This document shows positions 43,501 to 52,270 of a DNA stretch of 64,000 bases, piece by piece (position 1 is the stretch's first letter; each line of letters opens with the position of its first letter). Both the position numbers and the translations under genes were made by a program. The stretch spans positions 62,001-126,000 of the forward strand of contig NZ_JARGPK010000095.1 in NCBI RefSeq assembly GCF_029212575.1, in the 5' to 3' direction. The stretch is from Antarcticimicrobium sp. GTDB taxonomy: Bacteria; Pseudomonadota; Alphaproteobacteria; Rhodobacterales; Rhodobacteraceae. The notes beneath the pieces were generated by a model. It had not been told where the DNA came from and ran no database searches. It saw nothing but the letters and a program-made list of their open reading frames with translations.

Positions 43501-44009
43501 GCGCCCTCGGCCAGGGTCAGGGTGCCGCGCATCCGCAGCGCGGCGGCGAGGCCCATCACCTCTTCGCCCAATTCGAACCGCTCGACGCCGATCTCGCCCA
43601 GCTCCAGCGCGACCGGCAGCTCGGGCAAAGCAAAGGGGGTCGCCTCCGGGCTGGGCAGGTCCACCGCGTTTCCCGGAAGCGGTTTGCGGGCGACGATGAT
43701 CTCATCCGCGGTCAGCGCGTTGACCGAGAACTTGCCGCGCAGCAGATCGGTGCGGTTCCAGTCCAGCACCGCGCCGGAGATCGTGAGCCAGACGCCCTGC
43801 GCATCCGAGACCGTCAGTTTCTCAATGGTCGCGCGGGCGCTGAAGGCGCCCTCCAGCCCGGTCACCTCGATCCGGCGGTTGTCGTCCGACAGCGTGTCCT
43901 CGAGGAACCGCACCAGCAGCCCGCCGGCATCGTCACCTTGGGCCTGCGCGCGCAACGGCGCGCCGACAAGCGCGACGATCATAAGGAATATGCCCAGAAC
44001 CCGTGTCAA
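40575..44009 (-). CDS. tamB: Translocation and assembly module inner-membrane protein TamB
   Basis: 1144 residues. An N-terminal signal-anchor (about 4-23) is followed by very long beta-rich sequence with repeating Leu/Asp/Gly patterns, and the conserved TamB (DUF490) domain over roughly the last 350 residues, ending in a short beta strand (GIGLFYERDY). It forms a periplasm-spanning lipid-channel-like filament that works with TamA in outer-membrane assembly and phospholipid transport. Its start overlaps the tamA stop (ATGA), so the pair is translationally coupled. Confidence 0.92.
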   Translation of the reverse strand: MTRVLGIFLMIVALVGAPLRAQAQGDDAGGLLVRFLEDTLSDDNRRIEVTGLEGAFSARATIEKLTVSDAQGVWLTISGAVLDWNRTDLLRGKFSVNALTADEIIVARKPLPGNAVDLPSPEATPFALPELPVALELGEIGVERFELGEEVMGLAAALRMRGTLTLAEGALDTALAVTRLDRPGDAVDLVAQYANDTRRIVLDLKVIEDAGGLISTALNMPDRPPLLFTAKGDGPVDDFTADIALVTEDAQRIGGAVRLRGVEPQEGTAPDTPLGTRFSADLSGDITPMLPPDYRAFFGPDTRLALDGVSLPDGRLEVGQLDLSSDALTLNGRLSVASGGTLESALLHGRIAPPSGDSVLLPLSGPQTRIGAARLTLRMEGTDASDWDLTLSADRVERPDLTLRRANLTGQGTLDQSAGLTLEGTLRAGLSGLDFTDPALARAVGSEVTLDGDFALTGGTLTLQGFDLEGSDYTASLDGTLDGLDSGFDMAGRLRLGAADLGRFSGLAGRDLGGAVTADLSGSGAPLSGSFDLKLDMRAMDLSAGIAQIDPLIAGATVVSLDVARDTGGLTIRRFTLDGSALTAEAQGTLASTDSALGFRAALDDLARITPSVSGPLTLSGDLDQAGDNWQGKITLKGPDSSHADLAGRFSPDGRADLTFDALLDRIQRFVPELPGQATAKGSARRDDAGQWSIEADATGPAGVSARIAGGFDETTGSADLTARGDLRLEAANPFMKPNSITGRAEFDLALKGPPALSSLSGRITTSGTRMAIPSAAQTIENISGGITLDDSRADIALDAALGAGGGLRLSGPVALTPPYDGRIGIELQNLVLTDNKSITSSANGRLTLSGALTAGPLLSGRIEFGETEINLSAVSGSAAAAPIPPISHRNEPAAVRATRARAGLIDTGNGGSGPAIGLDVDLVALNRVFARGFGLQAELGGALHLGGTAAAVQPVGQIALIRGTLDIIGRRLKLTKGIVTMQGDLTPYVEFESSTTTEDGRATIEIAGPIDGPKVSVFAEPERPAEEALAMLVFGSRVADLSPFVIAKMAASLATLGRSGGAKDRVRKAIGVDTVDIGTDASGAGQVGAGTYLSDNVYTDFNVNTLGETELNLNLDLSKSLTVKGSVSNSGDTGIGLFYERDY

Positions 44010-45829
44010 AACGCCTGCCCGATCCCGATGTAGAATTGCATCCCGTCGCCGGTGTTGCCGGCCACCGGAAACGCGATGTCGAGCCGGATCGGCCCGAATC
44101 CGCCGATGTCATAACGCACGCCCACCCCGGCGCCGGAGTGGCTGACGCTGTTGCCGTCGATCACCGCGCTCGCGTCGATCGCGCCGTAGTCATAGAACCC
44201 CACCGCCGAGATCCGCTCGGTGACCTGACCGCGCACTTCCAGCGAGGCGCCGAGAAACCCGCGCCCACCGGCCAGCAGGGTGCTGCCGGCCACGGCGGTG
44301 CCCAGCGAATCGTAGGGCTGGCCGCGCACGGTGCCCGCCCCGCCGGAAAAGAACAGCAGGTCGGGCGAGACCTCGCTTTGCGCCGCGCCGACCACCGAGC
44401 CCAGTTGCACCCGGCCCGCCAGGGTGATCCGCCCGCCCCCCCCGAAGGAGCGATAGGCGCGCCCGTCGAGCCGAAGCCGCCCGCCCGAGGCGCTGCCCGC
44501 AAGGCCGAGGAACGGCATTGCCTCGGCTTCGAGGTAGAAGCCGCCCCGCGCATCCACCGGGCTGTCGCGCCGGTCCCATTCCAGCCGCAGCGGCAGGCTG
44601 GCATAGCGGAACCTCCGGTTGCTGCCGAAGGCGTCGTCGGCATCGGCATAATGCGCGTTCAGGGACAGTTCGCCGAACAGCTTGTCGGAGAACACCCGCC
44701 GCGTCCCGATGCCCAGCCCGCCGCGCGTCACCTGGTAATGGGTGCGGTCCTGCCGTTCGAGATCGAACAGGTAAAAGATGCTGTCGTCCGGTCCCAGCCG
44801 GTCGGGCCGGTCGAGGCGGACGCCGATGCGCCCGTCCAGATCCTCGGTGCCGCCGATGTTGCTCAGCACCGCTTCGATCCGCAGCCGTTCGGCGCCGCCG
44901 AACAGGTTGCGGTGCATCCATGCCGCGCTCAGATCCAGCCCCGCGAGCGAGGACAGTTCGGCCCCGAAGGAGATGCGGCGCCTTGGCATGTCTTCGACCG
45001 AGGCGGTCACGTCCAGCGTGCCGTCCGGGTTGGCCGTCTCGGCCTCGTCCAGCGCGACCGAGGAAAATGCCCCGGTTCGCCGCAGTCTAGCGTTGACGCG
45101 ACGCAGCGCCTCCGGGTCGTAGATCTCGCCCTCGGGAAAGCCCGCAATGCGGCGGATCGAGATGTCGCGCACATCGGTCGGCCCGACGACACTCATCCGT
45201 CCGAACCGCAGTTGCGGGCCCGGACGCAGGGTCACCGCCGCGTCCAGCCGGGCCTGCGCGTGATTCGCGGTGATGCGCTGGCCCGCCACCGCGGCCTTGG
45301 CGTGACCCGCCGCGCGCCAGCCGGCGACCCCGGCGATGGCGGCGTCGCGGATCGCGCCGGTACTCGCCGGCTGTCCGGGCGCGAACCCCTTGGGAAGCTC
45401 GGTACCCGGCGCCAGCGGTTTCACCTCGGCGCGTCCAAAGCGGAACGGGCGGCCCGGAGTGACGGAGACCTCGATCCGGTTGATGCTCCGCGGCAGGTAG
45501 AGCGGCCGGATCTGCGCGGCTTCGCGCCCGTCGAGGCGGATATGCACCACCGGGCTGAAATACCCCTGGTCGTAAAGCACCTGCACCAGCGTCGCGTAAT
45601 CGGCCTGGGCGGCGGCCAGCAGTTCCTGCGCGGTGCTCAGCCCGCGCGCCCTGGCCCCCATCACCGCCGAGGCGGTCTGCAACCGCTCGCTCAGATCCTC
45701 GGGCGCGCCGGGGGCGGTAAAGGCGGTTTCCAGCGCAACAGCGGCACCCGGCGCCAGCGCCAGACACAGCGCCGCGCCAATCCTGGCGGCGCCGCGCAAG
45801 GCTGTTTTGGCGCGGGCGATGGTGGTCAT
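44006..45829 (-). CDS. tamA: Outer-membrane TamA/BamA-family protein
   Basis: 607 residues from the ATG at 45829, which gives a clean signal peptide (cleaved near ALAPGAAVALE); an earlier frame start at 45904 adds 25 residues and is unlikely. POTRA-like repeats fill about 30-280 and the bacterial surface-antigen barrel about 290-607, ending in the aromatic YIGIGQAF typical of outer-membrane barrels. Barrel motif VRGQPYDSLG (near 500) is the conserved RGY/F-like element. Partner of TamB encoded directly downstream. Confidence 0.9.
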   Translation of the reverse strand: MTTIARAKTALRGAARIGAALCLALAPGAAVALETAFTAPGAPEDLSERLQTASAVMGARARGLSTAQELLAAAQADYATLVQVLYDQGYFSPVVHIRLDGREAAQIRPLYLPRSINRIEVSVTPGRPFRFGRAEVKPLAPGTELPKGFAPGQPASTGAIRDAAIAGVAGWRAAGHAKAAVAGQRITANHAQARLDAAVTLRPGPQLRFGRMSVVGPTDVRDISIRRIAGFPEGEIYDPEALRRVNARLRRTGAFSSVALDEAETANPDGTLDVTASVEDMPRRRISFGAELSSLAGLDLSAAWMHRNLFGGAERLRIEAVLSNIGGTEDLDGRIGVRLDRPDRLGPDDSIFYLFDLERQDRTHYQVTRGGLGIGTRRVFSDKLFGELSLNAHYADADDAFGSNRRFRYASLPLRLEWDRRDSPVDARGGFYLEAEAMPFLGLAGSASGGRLRLDGRAYRSFGGGGRITLAGRVQLGSVVGAAQSEVSPDLLFFSGGAGTVRGQPYDSLGTAVAGSTLLAGGRGFLGASLEVRGQVTERISAVGFYDYGAIDASAVIDGNSVSHSGAGVGVRYDIGGFGPIRLDIAFPVAGNTGDGMQFYIGIGQAF

Positions 45830-45985
45830 GACGGCCTCTGGTTCACGCGTTACGCTGGGCGGCGCGGGGTCGGTGCCGGCGACAACGTCCAAGCTGATTA
45901 TCATGTGATCTGTTTCGGTTGAAATCGGTTTCTAGTCGGACCTGCCCGATCCGGCGCGGGCTGGCCGGTTTCCGCTGGCGTGTGG

Positions 45986-46975
45986 CTATGCCGCGCCCGC
46001 CATGCGCGCGGCGATGTCCAGCATCCGGGCCGAAAATCCCCATTCGTTGTCGTACCAGCCAAAGACGCGCGCCTGGCGCGGGCCGATCATGTGCAGTTCG
46101 GGCTGGGCGATGATCAGCGATTCGGGCCGTGCCCGCAGGTCGGAGGAGACCAGCGGGCGATCGGTCCAGCCCAGCACCGGGCTGGCCTCGGCCGCGGTTT
46201 TCAGATCGGCGGTAAAGCGCGCCACGTCGCTGTCGCGGCCAAGCTGCACCACCAGGTCCACCGCCGAGACGCTGGCGGCGGGCACCCGCACTGCGGCGCC
46301 GCTGATACGCCCCGCCAGATGCGGCAGCACCTCGTCGATCAGATGGGTGGCGCTGGAGGTGGTGGGCACCATCGACAGCGCTGCCGCCCGGCTGCGCGCC
46401 AGGTCGCCGCGCGGCGCATCGACCAGCGGTTGGCTGTTGGTGTAGCAATGGATCGTCGTCATATGCGCCCGGTCGATCCCGGCGATCCGGTCGATCGCCT
46501 TGACCAGCGGCGCCAGCGCGTTGGTGGTGCAGGAGGCGTTGGAGACCAACCGTTGTCCCCCCAGAACATCCTCGTTCGCCCCCAGAACCACGGTGACTTC
46601 CGCCGCTGGCGACGGACCCGAGATCAGAACCCTGGCCGCGCCCGCGTCGAGTCCGCGCCGCGCCACTTCGGAGGTGCGGGCGATGCCGGTGCAATCGAGC
46701 AGAACGTCGGTGCCGGTGAGGTCCACTTGGCGCAGATCGGCCTGTTGACTCAGGCGGATGCGGCGACCGCCGGCCTCGAGACATCCGCCCTGCGCCGTCA
46801 CCTCTCCGGGAAAGGAGCCAAAGGTGCTGTCGTACTGGAACAGATAGGCGCAGGTCTCGGCCGGTGCGATATCGTTGATCAGCACCAGGTCGATGTCCGC
46901 TTCCCGCGGTCCTGTCAGGATCTGGCGCAGGATGCTGCGGCCGATCCGTCCGAATCCGTTGATCGCCAGTTTCAT
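45986..46975 (-). CDS. gap: Type I glyceraldehyde-3-phosphate dehydrogenase
   Basis: 329 residues from the ATG at 46975. The Rossmann motif INGFGRIGR (5-13) and the active-site SNASCTTN with Cys149, followed by HCYTNSQPLVD and the C-terminal WYDNEWGFSARMLD, are all intact. It oxidises glyceraldehyde 3-phosphate with phosphorylation in glycolysis or the reverse direction in gluconeogenesis. 156 bases separate it from tamA. Several features (short loops, lack of usual flanking pgk) suggest a second copy or paralogue rather than the main gene, which cannot be tested here. Confidence 0.92.
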   Translation of the reverse strand: MKLAINGFGRIGRSILRQILTGPREADIDLVLINDIAPAETCAYLFQYDSTFGSFPGEVTAQGGCLEAGGRRIRLSQQADLRQVDLTGTDVLLDCTGIARTSEVARRGLDAGAARVLISGPSPAAEVTVVLGANEDVLGGQRLVSNASCTTNALAPLVKAIDRIAGIDRAHMTTIHCYTNSQPLVDAPRGDLARSRAAALSMVPTTSSATHLIDEVLPHLAGRISGAAVRVPAASVSAVDLVVQLGRDSDVARFTADLKTAAEASPVLGWTDRPLVSSDLRARPESLIIAQPELHMIGPRQARVFGWYDNEWGFSARMLDIAARMAGAA

Positions 46976-47036
46976 GCGCGCAGATATGGCAGGCGGGCTG
47001 ACCGACCTCAATCCCGCGGAGTGTATCCTGCGCCGA

Positions 47037-47363
47037 TCAGTCGCCCTTCGGGCAGTCCAGCTGGGTGAAGAAGGCGCCCGAGATCGTCTGGTACATCGTC
47101 GAATAGATCGCCTTGCAGCCGGTCGCGGCGTGAAAGGCGCGGATCGCCTGATGGGTGCGCAACCGGGCCGGCGGGCCGTAGGGATTGAGGTTGTTGTCGT
47201 CGCGCACCGCCTTGAAAAGGCCCTCAACCGGCTGCGTGACGGTCCAGACCCGGCCCCAGACTGTCGCCTGACGGACCGTGTCGGCGCGGCTGACTGTCCA
47301 ATCCGCAGGCAATTCCGTACAGGCCGACAGCATCAGCACGAGGCCGAGAATGGCTTTCTTCAT
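47037..47363 (-). CDS. Small lipoprotein of unknown function
   Basis: 108 residues. The N-terminus MKKAILGLVLMLSACTELPADW has a lipobox LSAC with Cys15, so it should be lipidated and membrane-anchored. The mature part contains LKTxxAIRAFHAATGCK-like sequence and two Cys residues (near 83 and 104), which may form a disulfide. I do not recognise a family. It lies between gap (same strand, 61 bases) and a divergent secreted protein. Confidence 0.75.
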   Translation of the reverse strand: MKKAILGLVLMLSACTELPADWTVSRADTVRQATVWGRVWTVTQPVEGLFKAVRDDNNLNPYGPPARLRTHQAIRAFHAATGCKAIYSTMYQTISGAFFTQLDCPKGD

Positions 47364-47534
47364 CGGAGCGGTCCTTAAATTGGTGGGCGTCGCGAGGATG
47401 TCAGCAGATTATTACGCCTCTGTGAAGCCCCCCCGCGCCAGAGCCCCCGGTCGTGGAAGCCGTTGACGGCGCGCGTCGTCCCCATAAGCTGGACCCGGCG
47501 GCGCGGTGCAGCGCCGGGGCGCGGGGATGAGCGG

Positions 47535-48512
47535 ATGGCGATGAGACGGGGTGGTGCGAGGGTCTGGCTGGCGATGCTGTCGGCGCTGTTGCCCTCGGTC
47601 GTGGCGGCGCAGGACTGGAGCATGTCGCAGTTCGACGACGGATCGTTTTTCAGCGCCACGCTCTCGCCGGTGGACGGGCCCGGCCCGGCGCTGGTCTGCG
47701 GCGAACGCTCGCCGCAGGGGCTCTCGGCGGCGGTGACCGGCAATACCGAGCCCGACATCACCCCGCCGGGGGCGTTTCGTGTCTATGTCAGCGACCGGGT
47801 GATCGGTCCCCCGGGGGCGCACCGGCAAACCCGTGACGACGTGCTGCTGGTGGTCGGCGACACCGGGTTCCGGCTGCGCGGGCTGCGCTGGAACGAGATG
47901 TTCAGCACCTGGGAGGTCGACCTGCCGGCGGGCGACCCCGCCTTTGCCGGGATCGCCGCGCAGGAGCGGTTTGAACTGCGCTCCGACCGGGGCAGCCAAA
48001 TGATCTCGGCAGCAGGCTTCGACGCCGGGCTGCGGCAACTGGCCGGCTATTGCGGCGCCATGTTCACCGCCGTGGGCCTGCCGTGGCCGCAGCAGGGCGG
48101 GGCGCCGGGGCAGGCCGGGGCGATGCGCCGCGCCGCCGAGGCCGATATCCGGCGCGGCTGCAGCGGGCCGGCGACATGGACGGAACAGGCGATGCTGTCG
48201 GCCAATATCGACGGCGACGGGGCCGAGGATATCGTACTCGACTGGAGCCAGGTCACCTGCACGGGCGGCCTGCCGCGCCCGTTTTGCGGCGCGTCGATGT
48301 GTTCGGCGGAGGTCTATATCAGCGCGCTTTATCCCCGAACCGGCAGGCCGGAGGGCTGGTTGGCGCTGGGGGTGCGGCTGCAGCCGCTCAGCAACGGTAA
48401 TGACGGGGTGGCGATGGGATCTTCGCTGGCCAGTTGCCGCCAGATCGGAAAGCCCGGCGGATGCGAGGGGATTCTCTATTGGGATGGCACGGGAATGACG
48501 ACCCTGCGGTAG
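47535..48512 (+). CDS. Secreted hypothetical protein
   Basis: 325 residues from the ATG at 47535 (a second ATG two codons later is equally possible). A signal peptide is clear, cleaved near SVVAAQDW. The mature protein is rich in Gly/Asp with several Cys (for example CGERSPQG, CSGPATW, and PFCGASMCSAE near the C-terminus), and includes SANIDGDGAEDIVLDW, an FG-GAP-like Asp-rich turn that may bind calcium. Periplasmic or exported. I know no function. It converges on the IclR gene with 24 bases between stops. Confidence 0.7.
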   Translation: MAMRRGGARVWLAMLSALLPSVVAAQDWSMSQFDDGSFFSATLSPVDGPGPALVCGERSPQGLSAAVTGNTEPDITPPGAFRVYVSDRVIGPPGAHRQTRDDVLLVVGDTGFRLRGLRWNEMFSTWEVDLPAGDPAFAGIAAQERFELRSDRGSQMISAAGFDAGLRQLAGYCGAMFTAVGLPWPQQGGAPGQAGAMRRAAEADIRRGCSGPATWTEQAMLSANIDGDGAEDIVLDWSQVTCTGGLPRPFCGASMCSAEVYISALYPRTGRPEGWLALGVRLQPLSNGNDGVAMGSSLASCRQIGKPGGCEGILYWDGTGMTTLR

Positions 48513-48536
48513 CGGCGGTGGACCGGGGGCGACAGG

Positions 48537-49304
48537 TCACAGCCCGGAGAGCGCGCCGGCCTGCCGCAGCTCGGAGGCACAGGTCTGCAACCCCCGCAGC
48601 AGGGCATCGACCCCCTCGGCCCCGTCGCGTCCGCGCGGCAGCGAACTGCCCAGCACGACGTTGGGCGCGACGGCGACGGCAATGCCGGTAATGCCCGGCT
48701 CGAACTCGCTGTCGGTGATGCAGAACCCCGCCTGACGTGCCCTGCCGATCCGGACGGCGATCTCCGCAGTATCGGTCAGGCTCTGCTCGGTATGGGGGGC
48801 GATGGGGGCTGCGGCGATGCGCGCCTCCAACCCCTCCGGGTCCTCGCCCGCCAGCAGCATCCGGCCCAGGCTTGTGTGCAACAGGGGCAGCCGGCTGCCC
48901 GGGGTGAACCCGTAGGAGACCGGACCGCCATGCGCGGTCGATTGCGCCAGCAGCAGCACGCGATCGCCGTCGCCGGTGGCCAGGGTGATTTCCGCCCCCA
49001 GCGCACCGGCGTGGTGGTTCAGTACCGGTTGCACCTGCCGTCCGATCCGATGCGCCCGCAGGAACCCGCCCGCCAGCGTCAGCACCCGGGGGGTGAGCGA
49101 GAACTGCCGCCCGTCCTGCCGCAGGTAGCCCAGGTGCATCAGCGTCAGCGCCCCGCGTCGTGCGGTGGCGCGGTCCTGCCCGGTGAGCCGCGCGATATCG
49201 GCCAGCGTCAGCGCCGGGGCCTGCCCGTCGAAGGCCTCCAGCACCGCCATCCCCTTGGCGAAGGTGGCGGCGATGTTGCGGTCCTGCGGGTCGGCGGGGG
49301 GCAT
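48537..49304 (-). CDS. IclR-family transcriptional regulator
   Basis: 255 residues from the ATG at 49304, preceded by AAGAGG; an ATG at 49346 lacks a ribosome site. Winged-helix DNA-binding domain about 8-70 (FAKGMAVLEAFDG, ADIARLTGQDRATARRGALTL), then the effector-binding GAF-like domain about 80-255 (VSYGFTPGSRLPLLHTSLGRMLL and the SEFEPGITGIAVAV block). It probably senses a small acid and controls the divergent Rieske oxygenase/ligase operon, with which it shares a 117-base promoter gap. Confidence 0.88.
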   Translation of the reverse strand: MPPADPQDRNIAATFAKGMAVLEAFDGQAPALTLADIARLTGQDRATARRGALTLMHLGYLRQDGRQFSLTPRVLTLAGGFLRAHRIGRQVQPVLNHHAGALGAEITLATGDGDRVLLLAQSTAHGGPVSYGFTPGSRLPLLHTSLGRMLLAGEDPEGLEARIAAAPIAPHTEQSLTDTAEIAVRIGRARQAGFCITDSEFEPGITGIAVAVAPNVVLGSSLPRGRDGAEGVDALLRGLQTCASELRQAGALSGL

Positions 49305-49364
49305 GGAGGGACCTCTTGACAGCGGTGGCTTCGATGGCTCAGACATGATCGTATAGTTAACATG

Positions 49365-49383
49365 TTGTGCGTTATGCGCACAA
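49365..49383. promoter_or_regulatory. Candidate IclR operator
   Basis: Perfect 7-base arms TTGTGCG and CGCACAA with a 5-base spacer, in the gap between the divergent IclR gene and the Rieske operon, 38 bases before the oxygenase start. Spacing and position fit an operator for a dimeric regulator; binding is inferred. Confidence 0.45.
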
Positions 49384-49421
49384 GCGTCAAGCAGACCGCG
49401 CCGTCGCCAGGGAGAGCCGCA

Positions 49422-50741
49422 ATGATCAGCCAGGAATTGAACGACAGCCTGACCCGCGTGGGCAAGGGGACCGACGCGGGCGAGGTTCTGCGCCGCTACT
49501 GGCAGCCTGCCGCCCTGAGCGACGAGTTGATGAGCGGTCGCCCGGTGGTTCCGGTGCGCCTGCTGGGCGAGGATCTGGTGCTGTTCCGCGACAGCGCGGG
49601 CAAGCTGGGCCTGATCGGCCGCCGGTGCCCGCATCGCGGTGCCGACATGTGCTATGGTCGGTTGGAGGACAACGGGCTGCGCTGCCCGTTCCACGGCTGG
49701 CACTTCGACCGCACCGGCCAATGCGTCGAACAGCCGGGCGAGCCCGAGGGCAGCCGCATGCACGAGCAGATCACCACCGCCTCTTACCCGGTGGTGGAGA
49801 GAAACGGCATTGTCTGGGCCTACATGGGGCCGGGAGAGCCGCCGGCGTTTGCGAATTTCGACTGTTTCCGCGCCCCGGACACCCATGTCTTTGCCTTCAA
49901 GGGGCTGTGGGAATGCAACTGGCTGCAGGCGCTGGAGGTGGGGATCGACCCGGCGCATGCCTCGTTCCTGCACCGGTTCCTGCAGGACGAGGACCCGGCC
50001 GAGAGCTATGGCAAGCAGTTCCGCGGCACCGCCGCGAATACCGAGATCCCGATGACCAAGCTCTTGCGCGATTATCCCCGGCCCGAGATCGGCGCGGAGG
50101 AGACCGACTACGGCCTGAGGATCACCGCGCTGCGGCATCTCGATGACGGGCGTACCCATGTGCGGGTAACCAACCAGATTTTCCCCGAGGCGATCTGCAT
50201 CCCGATGAGCCGCGAGATGACCATCACCCAGTGGCACGTGCCGATCGACGATCACAATTGCTACTGGTACTCGATGTTCACCAGCTATGGCGCCCCGGTG
50301 GACAAGGCGGTGATGCGCGACCAGCGGCTGAAAGAGCACCGTCTGCCGGACTATGCGCCGCTCAAGAATGCGCGTAACAATTACGGCTATGATCCGAAGG
50401 AACAGGAAAGCGAGACCTATACCGGCATGGGCCTCGACATCAACGTGCACGACCAGTGGGCGGTGGAAAGCATGGGGTCGATCCAGGACCGCACGCAGGA
50501 GCATCTGGGCAAGACCGATGTGGGTCTCATCCGCTATCGCCGCATGCTGCGCGGCGCCATTGCCGCGCTCAAGGAGGGGCGGGAGGACGCGCTGCCGATG
50601 CGTAACGGCACCGATCCGGCCGGTATCTTCGGGCCGGTGTCGAACGATTCCATCGCCGAGGCCGGCACCGCCCCCGGGGCGGCCACGGCCAACAGCGATG
50701 CGGAACGTCGGGGCGCCTGCACCTGGAACGCGGCGGTCTGA
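49422..50741 (+). CDS. Rieske oxygenase, phthalate 4,5-dioxygenase-like large subunit
   Basis: 439 residues from the ATG at 49422 (AGGGAG just upstream). The Rieske cluster ligands are Cys69-x-His71 and Cys88-x2-His91 (CPHRGADM…CPFHGWHF). The mononuclear iron site shows Asp176, His179 and His184 in EVGIDPAHASFLHRF. The sequence follows the phthalate/4-sulfobenzoate-type oxygenases rather than naphthalene-type. It needs a reductase, which is not in the window. Starts 15 bases before the glutamine-synthetase-like gene, so the two are one operon, divergent from the IclR regulator. Likely oxidises an aromatic or other carboxylate/amine substrate. Confidence 0.9.
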   Translation: MISQELNDSLTRVGKGTDAGEVLRRYWQPAALSDELMSGRPVVPVRLLGEDLVLFRDSAGKLGLIGRRCPHRGADMCYGRLEDNGLRCPFHGWHFDRTGQCVEQPGEPEGSRMHEQITTASYPVVERNGIVWAYMGPGEPPAFANFDCFRAPDTHVFAFKGLWECNWLQALEVGIDPAHASFLHRFLQDEDPAESYGKQFRGTAANTEIPMTKLLRDYPRPEIGAEETDYGLRITALRHLDDGRTHVRVTNQIFPEAICIPMSREMTITQWHVPIDDHNCYWYSMFTSYGAPVDKAVMRDQRLKEHRLPDYAPLKNARNNYGYDPKEQESETYTGMGLDINVHDQWAVESMGSIQDRTQEHLGKTDVGLIRYRRMLRGAIAALKEGREDALPMRNGTDPAGIFGPVSNDSIAEAGTAPGAATANSDAERRGACTWNAAV

Positions 50742-50756
50742 GCGGAGCGGTCTGAC

Positions 50757-52217
50757 ATGAGCGAGGTGAAAGAGGGCGCGCTGGCGCGCATGGGGGCGCT
50801 GTCGTCCGCCGCCTGCGCCGCCGCCGAAGAGGTGATCGCGCGCGCGGCCGAGGACGGGCTCGAGACGGTCCGCATCCTGTTCGCGGATCAACACGGCATC
50901 CTGCGCGGCAAGACACTGGTGGCGGGTGCCCTGCGCTCGGCCTTTACCGGCGGTGTGGCGATCGCCTCGACCCTGCTGCTCAAGGATACGTCGAACCGCA
51001 CGGTCTTCGATGTCTGGGACGGCGCGGGCGAGGCGGCGCCGGGCCCGATGCAGGGCGCCAGCGACGTGCTGCTGGTGCCGGACCCGGCAACCTTCCGGCG
51101 GCTGCCCTGGGCGCCGCATTCGGCCTGGATCCTCTGCGATGTCGTCTTTCGCGACGGCCGCCCGGTGCCGTTCTCGTCGCGCGCGGTTCTGCGGCAGGCG
51201 GTGGATGCGCTGGCCGCGCGCGAGATGCGGTCGGTGATCGGGCTGGAGGTGGAATTCCACGTCTTTCGCCGATTGCGCGACGGGGTGGAACACGGCGAGA
51301 CCGGAACCGCCGGCGCCCCCGGTGCGCCGGTCGAGACCGCGCCGCTGAACCGCGGGTTCGAGTTTCTGGGCGAGGCGCCCTATGCCGCCGCCGAGGAGAT
51401 CCTCGACGACCTGCGCCGCAACGCGCAGGCGCTGGGCCTGCCGGTGCGCTCGGTCGAGATCGAGATCGGGCCGAGCCAGTTCGAGTTCACCTTCGATCCC
51501 GCCGGACCGATGGAGCAGGCCGACAACCTGATGATGTTCCGCGCCATGGCAAAGACGGTCTGCGACCGCCGCGGCCTGCATGCCAGCTTCATGGCCAAGC
51601 CACGGCTGCCCAATATCGCGGCGAACGGCTGGCATATCCACCAGTCGCTGCTGGAGACCGGCTCCGGGCGCAACCTGTTCACGCCGGGCACAGGCGACGG
51701 GCCGTTGTCGCCACAGGCGGCGGGCTGGGTCGCCGGGTTGCTGGACCATGCGGCAGCCTGTTCGCTGATGACGGTGCCCACGGTGAACGGCTACAAGCGC
51801 TATCAGCCCTACCAGATGGCGCCGAACCGCATCCAATGGGGGATGGACAACCGTGGCGCCATGGTGCGTGCGCTGACCGCCCCGGGCGATCCGGCCAGCC
51901 GGGTCGAGAACCGCGCCCCCGACAGCGCCGCCAACCCCTATTACGCACTGGCCGCGCAGCTGATCGCGGGGCTGGACGGGATCGCGCGGGGCGCAGTGCC
52001 GCCGCCGGCCACCGCCTCGCCCTATGACGGGCCGGCCGAGAAGCTGCCCGATTCGCTGGCCGAGGCGATCACCGCCTTCGACGCATCGACGCTGTTCCGC
52101 GATGCGCTGGGGGCGGATTTCACCGACTACCTGCTGCAGATCAAGCGCGCCGAATGGGCGCGCTATCTCGCGACCGTGTCGGAGTGGGAGCAGACGGAGT
52201 ATTTCAACCTGTTCTGA
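50757..52217 (+). CDS. Glutamine-synthetase-like ligase
   Basis: 486 residues. Catalytic-domain motifs are recognisable but drifted from GlnA: GLEVEFHVF (acidic metal site), NGWHIHQSL (replaces NGSGMHxHxSL), YKRYQPYQMAPNRIQWG, and RVENRAPDSAANPYYALAA (near the C-terminus). Enzymes of this branch ligate Glu to amines other than ammonia, such as gamma-glutamylanilide or gamma-glutamyl-putrescine synthetases. Partnered with the Rieske oxygenase 15 bases upstream, as seen in aniline-type degradation. True glutamine synthetase function is unlikely. Substrate not determined. Confidence 0.85.
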   Translation: MSEVKEGALARMGALSSAACAAAEEVIARAAEDGLETVRILFADQHGILRGKTLVAGALRSAFTGGVAIASTLLLKDTSNRTVFDVWDGAGEAAPGPMQGASDVLLVPDPATFRRLPWAPHSAWILCDVVFRDGRPVPFSSRAVLRQAVDALAAREMRSVIGLEVEFHVFRRLRDGVEHGETGTAGAPGAPVETAPLNRGFEFLGEAPYAAAEEILDDLRRNAQALGLPVRSVEIEIGPSQFEFTFDPAGPMEQADNLMMFRAMAKTVCDRRGLHASFMAKPRLPNIAANGWHIHQSLLETGSGRNLFTPGTGDGPLSPQAAGWVAGLLDHAAACSLMTVPTVNGYKRYQPYQMAPNRIQWGMDNRGAMVRALTAPGDPASRVENRAPDSAANPYYALAAQLIAGLDGIARGAVPPPATASPYDGPAEKLPDSLAEAITAFDASTLFRDALGADFTDYLLQIKRAEWARYLATVSEWEQTEYFNLF

Positions 52218-52270
52218 AACCGACGCTTTTCCACTCTTGTGCGGCTTTCGCATCGTCGCTAGTGTGCCCC

